Source: Xiphophorus maculatus
Taxonomy: Eukaryota > Chordata > Actinopteri > Cyprinodontiformes > Poeciliidae
Direction of reading: 5' to 3'
Assembly (NCBI RefSeq): GCF_002775205.1
Contig: NC_036462.1
Span: forward strand, 31,599,084-31,663,083
Length of the DNA stretch: 64,000 nucleotides
Positions within the stretch are counted from its first letter, which is position 1; every line of letters starts with the position of its first letter. Under the pieces are notes generated by a model that was given only the letters and a program-made list of their open reading frames with translations, was not told the origin of the DNA and did not search any database. The translations under genes were made by a program, and so were the position numbers. Below, in pieces: positions 59,001 to 64,000 of the stretch.

Positions 59001-62000
59001 TAGAAAGGCAGTTTAATTTAAAAAAAATGCAACATTTTAGAAGTGAAAATAAATATAAAACAATGTGGCAATAATGCCATGTACATGAGTTGATAAAAAG
59101 AAAATACAATAGAGAAAACCAAAAAGCAGTAAGAAGAGGGAAGTTCAAGTCATCTCTTCTGTCCATCGCAACAATCGTATCCCCTACTCCAACATCTTAC
59201 TAACCCTATGACCAGAGGGAGATTTAAAGAGTAGCGGCAAAAGCAAACGAGGTGGATTATCAGAATTGATAACTTCTGTTTGAGTCATCCAGAACATGTT
59301 GCTGTGGAATGTCATCTGCTGACTTGAAACTGAGTTGTTAGCTTGTCATGACGGGCATGATGCTGTCATACAGCAACAGTGTTTTCAGTCAGAGGCCTCT
59401 TCAGATTCGCTGCAAGACTGAATGCTACTGGAGATTCTTCCAGCCCACAGCATCAGCCATCTACCACACCTCTTTGAAGACACTTGGATGAACTGAGTTA
59501 CGACAACTTTTCATTTACCTCTGGGAAAGAAAATGTCTTTGAGTTGAACTGAAGTCACATCAAAATAAAGCCACCACACTGAGACCAGGAGTTGCGTTAC
59601 AACACATTAAAAGACTTCTCCACAGAAGCTGCAGTCAGTGCTAATCGCCATTAGTTGTGTTTTCTTTTTTTATTAGCTTCCTTCGTCATATAATCCATAC
59701 ACGTCTCCATCCATTATTGCTTCCAGAAACAGAGCGCAACTGTGCGACGTCTACGTTCTTCTTCTGCGCATGCCGGTCGCTTTGGGTTTCCGTTCACACA
59801 GAAGTCTGACAGAAGTGTGAACGACCACGCAAAAATGAACAAATAAATATTGGATTTTGGCAAAAAAAAACAACAGAACTGAACTGAACATCGAGACCCG
59901 GTGTGTGAACGTAGCCCAAGTCATTCATTAATGTAACCCGTGAAACACAGAACGCTTGGAAACTGTTGTCAGGATGTCTTACTTTGTTTCCATGCCAACA
60001 TGATCCTCTTTTCACCAGTTCTGTCATTTTGGACTCTTTTGTCCAAAACTGCAATAAAACTCCAAATATAATCACTATGACAACAGATCAAACATATTTC
60101 ATATATCAGAACATACAGTCACATTCCATAAATGTACTAATATCAATATGACTCATATCTAATATCTGGATGTCAGACTAAGCTGACCAGACAGTCCTGT
60201 GCCTGAACGCTCAATGTCGACTTACTGGAGGCCACTTTGTTGTAGGGCCTCGGGACCCGGTGGCCCATCACGGCAGACAGCTGGGGCGAGTCCTTCCTCT
60301 GCGGGGGCGGCTTATCGCTGGACGCTGGCCGGCCAGCGGGTGGAGCCCCATGCGGCCAGGGAGGGTCTCGAAGGGACGGAGGCGGAGACAGGACCGGAGG
60401 CTCCAGGGGCGGCGGCGGCTTGAACACGGCCACCTCTTTGTGGCTGCTGTGGAAGGACTTCTCCAGAGGCGAAAGCCTGGGGGGCGGGAGGAGAGATAGC
60501 CTCAGCATCAGGACAACTCACCAAGTGGAAAAACAACAACAAAAACAAACTACAATACGTCTCTTCAATTTCTTGTCATTATAAGGATTTTGTCACAATA
60601 GATTCCAAATAATGACTGTGATGGCCAAATCCATGGCCACACTCTGTCGGTAACTCTTTTTATGCACAATTTATTTTTTCATACAAACACAACAGCACTT
60701 TAGTTTCAATAAAAACATTTATTAGTTGATTTGGATGCATTTGTTCTATTTGTTAGCATATGTATTTATATCAACTTAAAGTTAATTTTGTTTGCTTAAG
60801 ATTAACTCTTTGTTTTTTCCTGCCGGTACTTGCCTGCCTTGGAGTTAGTTGCCAGACAAAAGATGGAGGCCAGGGCTGAGCAGGCTTAAATGCTGATTGG
60901 ACTGCACCACTAGTTCCTGCTGGCAGGGGGAATTTGTAGTTTCTTTGTTTAGATAAGTTTTGTATTTAAGTAAATATTAGTATTTAAAGTTTAATATTTT
61001 TGATTTTCATTTTTGGATCTTTAGTTTAGCCAAACTTAGCGGTGCTGTTTGTTTTTGTGTTATTTGTAATTGTATTCTGTTTAGTTACTCCTATCGTGTC
61101 TTAATTGGTCTGATCAGCCAGTATATAAACCCCTGTGAGTCATTTCTTTGGTAGGTCAGTTATGTTTGTTTGTGCAGCCAGTTTGTTTAGATTTTTTTGC
61201 CTGAGTTCAGTTTTGTTTCTTTGACCTCTTTTATGAGCTCAGTTTATTTTTTTGTCATTTATAATCTTTGGGTTAAAATAAAAAAACCTATTTATCTAAT
61301 ATATCCTGTGACTCCTCCTGTTTTTAACTCGGTCCATCACAATGACATTTAAAAAGGAAAAAAAACCTACTGTCCATATTGTCACGATTGTCAGCTTTAC
61401 TGTTTTCTCCACTTTTTGTTCATTGATGGTATTAAGTTTGAAAATATGATTAAATTCAGTTACAGTTTAGTGACACAGTATCACACGTTTGTGTGGCTGG
61501 TGTCCTAGAGGAGTCTACTGGAAATTAAACATGTTTCTAGAGCTTTCTTTGGGTTTGTGGGGTTATGACTGCTGAGCCATGCAGTTAGCTAAATAGTTCT
61601 TATTGTGGCTGCCTGGCACAGTCTAATTCAGGGCGCACAGGGTGTCAGTGTTACTGTTTTATTTTTTTATTATTGTCGGGGTTTTTTTTTAAACTGGTTT
61701 TATGGTTTCTTTAATATTGTAAAGTACTGAGCACCAGGCCATTTTTAATCATGCTATATTTATATTCATTGTGTGTCTATGTAAAATTTCCCATCTGCCA
61801 AGAAAGCTGGCTCACCTCACAGTAACCAAATCTACCTAATGGTGTAAATAAACGTGACTGATTGACATTCATCACTATCAGAATAGCACCACAAAGTATC
61901 ATGATAAAACTTTAAGTCCACCCCCACACCCATTATTAAATGATGGGCCCTCCTCTAGTCCAGGGTTTCCCCCTGTATACTGTCAGCCTGGCGGGCCACC

Positions 62001-62569
62001 AGGCTTTACCTGCCCCTCCACCAGGCTAAGCATTATTTGGTTATTTATAGATGACGCATTGAACTTGGCCTCACACGCTATTACTTCCAAATTATGATGC
62101 CCGCTCATGCAGGTTTGAATTTTTGTAACTTTTAATATCTTTTAATACAAAAGCATGGTGGTAGGGCCGTTGGTGGACTGCCCTACCACCGGGCTTAGCA
62201 GGATTTCTGGGGGAAACCCTCGGGTCTCTTACCGTACTCCGTCCTTGGCGTTCTTCGGGTATCTGTACTGAGGCGGGGTGGAGGGGGAAGAGGGCGCGGG
62301 CCGCGGCTGCCCCACGCTTGGCCCTCGAGCCTCCCACGACGACGCAGAGGGGGGGTTGACCCCATGCGAGGGAGAGTGGCTGTGGTAGGGTCTCTGGTGC
62401 TGGAGAGCCGGCGCGGGAGAGCGCAGCTTGCCGTAGAGCTTGGCCTGGGGCCCGTGTCTCCGCTCGCAGTGCTTCTCAAAGGCCTGAGGCTTCACCACCT
62501 GGCCACAGTGGCTGCACACCACCAGGTAGAAGTCATCGTGGCCCGGGTACAGGCCAAAGATGGACATGT
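50005..62569 (-). CDS. atxn7l2: ATXN7L2, ataxin-7-like 2 (8 exons seen; 5' end outside the window)
   Basis: Minus-strand coding exons: 62233-62569, 60226-60476, 58688-58770, 56915-57126, 55726-55906, 53827-53948, 51825-52776, and a tentative last exon of 18 nt at 50005-50022 (ends TAA). All borders are GT-AG and phases agree. The first exon seen has the N-terminal zinc-binding motif [20 protein letters not shown]. Exons 3-4 carry the SCA7 domain: [18 protein letters not shown], then [20 protein letters not shown]. Exon 6 has [18 protein letters not shown], conserved with human ATXN7L2. Exon 7 is long, Ser/Pro-rich and basic. Ataxin-7 proteins attach the deubiquitinase module to the SAGA co-activator. 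One or more N-terminal exons are missing here. Without splicing at 51825, the frame would stop at 51756, an alternative end. Confidence 0.9.
50041..51394. other. Last intron of atxn7l2, nothing further seen
   Basis: Mixed A/T-rich sequence without coding support; no element boundary could be drawn with confidence. Confidence 0.35.
51395..51572 (+). mobile_element. tRNA-derived SINE in the last atxn7l2 intron
   Basis: It has a B-box-like AGGTTTGATTACTGG at about 51479, then TTACCCTCTCTCATAACCCA and an AAAGGCCACTAGAGC tail ending in an A run. It resembles the SINE at 46060-46240. Confidence 0.65.
53036..53592. mobile_element. Foldback element with an RTE tail inside
   Basis: The left side (CAAAATCTTACTAAGTATTT) and the right side (AAATACTTGGTAAGATTTTG) are inverted, as are internal blocks such as GTACTAGTTCCATT and AATGGAACTAGTAC. 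A LINE tail (GACCTGTCCAGGGTGACTCC to GTTAGAAAATGGATGGATGG) lies at about 53310-53425 between the arms, probably a later insertion. Non-coding; in an atxn7l2 intron. Confidence 0.65.
53949..55725. other. atxn7l2 intron 5 with a dispersed repeat
   Basis: About 54815-54875 matches 13185-13235 in the opposite orientation (GCTGCTGCGCAAGTTACTCA, ACAGGTTGTTGCTAGGTAAC). The rest has no supported coding exon; a 101-codon plus-strand frame at 54943-55248 has no family support. Confidence 0.45.
56030..56515. mobile_element. Third copy of the AATCGATTAAT-type hAT-like repeat
   Basis: It ends ACTAATCGTTTCAGCCCTAA and contains GATTATTTGTAGCAAAGAAG with CATCTGCAGC, which are inverted relative to the copies at 33145 and 62630. 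Diverged and non-coding; in atxn7l2 intron 4. Confidence 0.45.
57470..57950. mobile_element. MITE, second member of the intron 5 zbtb40 family
   Basis: Its body is inverted relative to 34915-35508 (for example GTCATCACAACATGGCTCCT and GAGTGGTTGCCATGGAGATT). The right end is TCTGCCCCTTTAAAG. It is in atxn7l2 intron 3. Confidence 0.6.
58440..58640. mobile_element. Interspersed DNA-transposon-like repeat
   Basis: It has ACGTTTTGTCACATTACAAC, then AGATCAACACAGAAGGTAGT and TTTGTAGAACCAGCTTTCAC, a block order I recognise from a common fish repeat. Boundaries and class are uncertain. Confidence 0.4.
59330..59560 (+). mobile_element. LINE 3'-end fragment in atxn7l2 intron 2
   Basis: It has AGTCAGAGGCCTCTTCAGAT, then CTCTTTGAAGACACTTGGAT and a TTTACCTCTGGG tail, the same family as 38285-38490. 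Confidence 0.6.
60617..61341. mobile_element. Solo LTR, 725 bp
   Basis: It starts TGTGATGG and ends CCATCACA, and the 5-bp target duplication ATGAC is exact (60612-60616 and 61342-61346). An internal TATATAAAC lies near 61121 and an AATAAA-type signal near 61279, as expected of an LTR promoter and end. No internal coding region remains, so it is a recombined solo LTR. Retroviral-type or Gypsy; an intact target duplication suggests it is not very old. In atxn7l2, between the first two exons seen. Confidence 0.88.
61958..62220. mobile_element. hAT-like MITE beside an atxn7l2 splice donor
   Basis: The left end CAGGGTTTCCCCCTG is inverted by GGGGGAAACCCT on the right. Internal GGCGGGCCACCAGGC and GCCCTACCACCGGGCTTAGC are inverted-like. 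It ends about 12 bp from the donor at 62231-62232. Confidence 0.7.
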
Positions 62570-62629
62570 CTGGCATTCAGAGAGAACGAGAAGAGAATGG
62601 GAATCAAGAGTGATTTGTTGAAATAACCC

Positions 62630-63225
62630 TCAACTAATTTACTAATCGATTAATCGTTAACTGGAGTATACAAGTCACACACTCATACCTGTGATTAAGT
62701 CAAAACTGTACAAAAATATAAATACAATTTGCATTTTGGACAAAAACAAATATATATATTTTTTAAAATGTGTAAATCTGTTCTACCCGGAACTCCTCAA
62801 GTGGACGTTTTAGCTCTACCTGGTTCAATTTCTGCAAATAAAATAAACAAATAAATCTCCCATTAAGCACCATTTGCTGCCTTATGCAGCTAATAAAAAA
62901 TATGATCAGCAGAAAGCAGAAAAGTTCAGCAGGAAGAGCTGAACTTCTCTGATGTTAGAATGACTGTTTTTTAGCTGCAGATGCTTCCTTTGCTATAAAT
63001 GATCAAGAGTTCACTAAAGGAACGCTGTTGGTGCATTTTAGTCAATTAAATATTTCTTTTCCAATTTAAAAAAGGAATTTCAGCATTTGTCTATTGGCAT
63101 TTTTAATGCATTTCTTATATTGTGTAAAAAAAAAAGTTTAAGTGATTCAATACAAAAATCTGCATAATCCTACAAATGTTTATCCTGTTAATCGGTTAAT
63201 CGTCAGAAAAAGCGATAGATTAATT
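62630..63225. mobile_element. AATCGATTAAT-type hAT-like repeat
   Basis: It starts TACTAATCGATTAATCGTTA and ends TTAATCGGTTAATCG, and shares two internal blocks with 33145-34170. Non-coding. Confidence 0.5.
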
Positions 63226-63885
63226 TAAACTACTTCACATTGTAATCATCGGGATTTATTTTGAATCATAAGTTCATCTGAATCTCTCCATATTATATAT
63301 TTTTATGTAGAAACTGAATTGGTCGGTTTTGCAAAGCGTCTTAAGTTGTGAAATATTATCGTACAAATAGACTCAACTGAACTGTGTGAAAGAGGCTTCA
63401 ACAGGCCAGTTAGAGATAGCGAGTGTGTCCGGTAGCTGTTGTCCTCGCAGTGTGTTCTGCAGTTCCCTTGTTCCACTTCCTGTCTGCGTGGCGGCCTAAT
63501 TAAAAAGTTTATGACGCTGAGACTAAAATTACGAACAGATTTATTTCCAAAGGCATCAAATCTCCCTTTCTGCTAATATTTGGCTACTGCCATGAGAAAG
63601 AGTTTTAGCAGCACTTATCGCTGCATCAAAAGGTAAACCCTGACTATAAGTCTGATCTGCATTTACTGCATCACCAAAAAATAAAAAAAATCAAACTTAG
63701 CAGTTATTTATAAAGTCAATATTACCAAAAAGTCATTTAATAAAGTCTACAACACAAGGTGTACATTCAGTGATTCATAATCTTAATTTAATCTTGCAGA
63801 ACACAAGAGTTTAAACACCAGCATCTCTCTAAACAGCTTATTAAAAATATTTCCGCAATCGATTTAACTAAGTCAGCTCAGCCCT
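63226..63885. other. No gene seen
   Basis: A/T-rich sequence; I searched the minus strand for the missing 5' exon of atxn7l2 and did not find a convincing one. Confidence 0.35.
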
Positions 63886-63896
63886 CCGGAAACAAA

Positions 63897-63954
63897 ATGG
63901 CGGCCACCCACGAGTCAACACTGAAACCCTCGTCTATAAAGGAAGTTTTAGCAG
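63897..63954 (+). CDS. Possible first coding exon of an unidentified plus-strand gene
   Basis: An ATG in the context AAAATGGCGGCC opens a frame MAATHESTLKPSSIKEVLA, ending at a good donor (GCAG|GTAGTG) at 63954/63955. Without splicing it stays open to the window end. AAAATGGCGGC is also a YY1 site, common at start sites, so this could equally be the promoter of atxn7l2 on the minus strand, or a shared one. I do not recognise the peptide. Low confidence. Confidence 0.3.
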
Positions 63955-64000
63955 GTAGTGGACCACAGAGGACAGAGCCAACAAGTCACAGGCGACTCAG

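Overview
This window is teleost fish nuclear DNA. It has spliced genes with GT-AG introns and vertebrate orthologues, plus fish-type LINEs, tRNA-derived SINEs, hAT-like and Tc1-like DNA transposons, and retroviral-type LTR relics. I cannot name the species; a spiny-rayed teleost is a guess from the repeat families.

Layout. Positions 1-4790 are a near-identical but incomplete copy of 27736-36817. Both hold the end of an LTR relic, a 5'-truncated L1-type LINE, a promoter, and zbtb40 exons. The first copy has lost an internal 4.3 kb and stops in intron 7. From 4791 come c1orf50 (minus strand, 5 exons, 189 aa), a foldback MITE, a 42-43 bp minisatellite and an intronless coiled-coil ORF of 379 aa (minus strand). 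An LTR relic is then split by a 12.7-kb array (14819-27494) of six Helitron-like units. Each unit carries an internal 129-bp satellite that keeps an open 43-codon frame. Next is an intact zbtb40 (10 coding exons, 877 aa, plus strand, 31293-39628). It is followed by a Tc1-like relic with a nested SINE, hAT-type MITEs, cyb561d1 (minus strand, 3 exons, 233 aa), an I/Nimb-type LINE, and most of atxn7l2 (minus strand, 8 exons seen; its 5' end lies beyond the window).

Interpretation. The simplest reading of the repeat is a direct tandem duplication with a unit of about 32 kb (4791-36817), whose left copy enters the window as 1-4790. Position 4790/4791 would then be the tandem joint. An assembly duplication of two haplotypes is a live alternative. 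Only the right zbtb40 copy keeps the whole coding sequence. The order atxn7l2 then cyb561d1, same strand, matches what I recall of the human 1p13.3 pair, which supports both names. ZBTB40 is a BTB/C2H2 zinc-finger nuclear protein, ATXN7L2 an ataxin-7 (SAGA-type) family member, CYB561D1 a membrane cytochrome b561 protein, and C1orf50 an uncharacterised conserved protein. They are neighbours, not a pathway.

The most unusual material is the Helitron-like array with its in-frame satellite, the duplicated and truncated zbtb40, a branch-point-bearing minisatellite in zbtb40 intron 7, and several perfect hairpins that look like template-switch products. Gene models were built by hand from splice sites, frame and remembered human proteins; no alignment was run.
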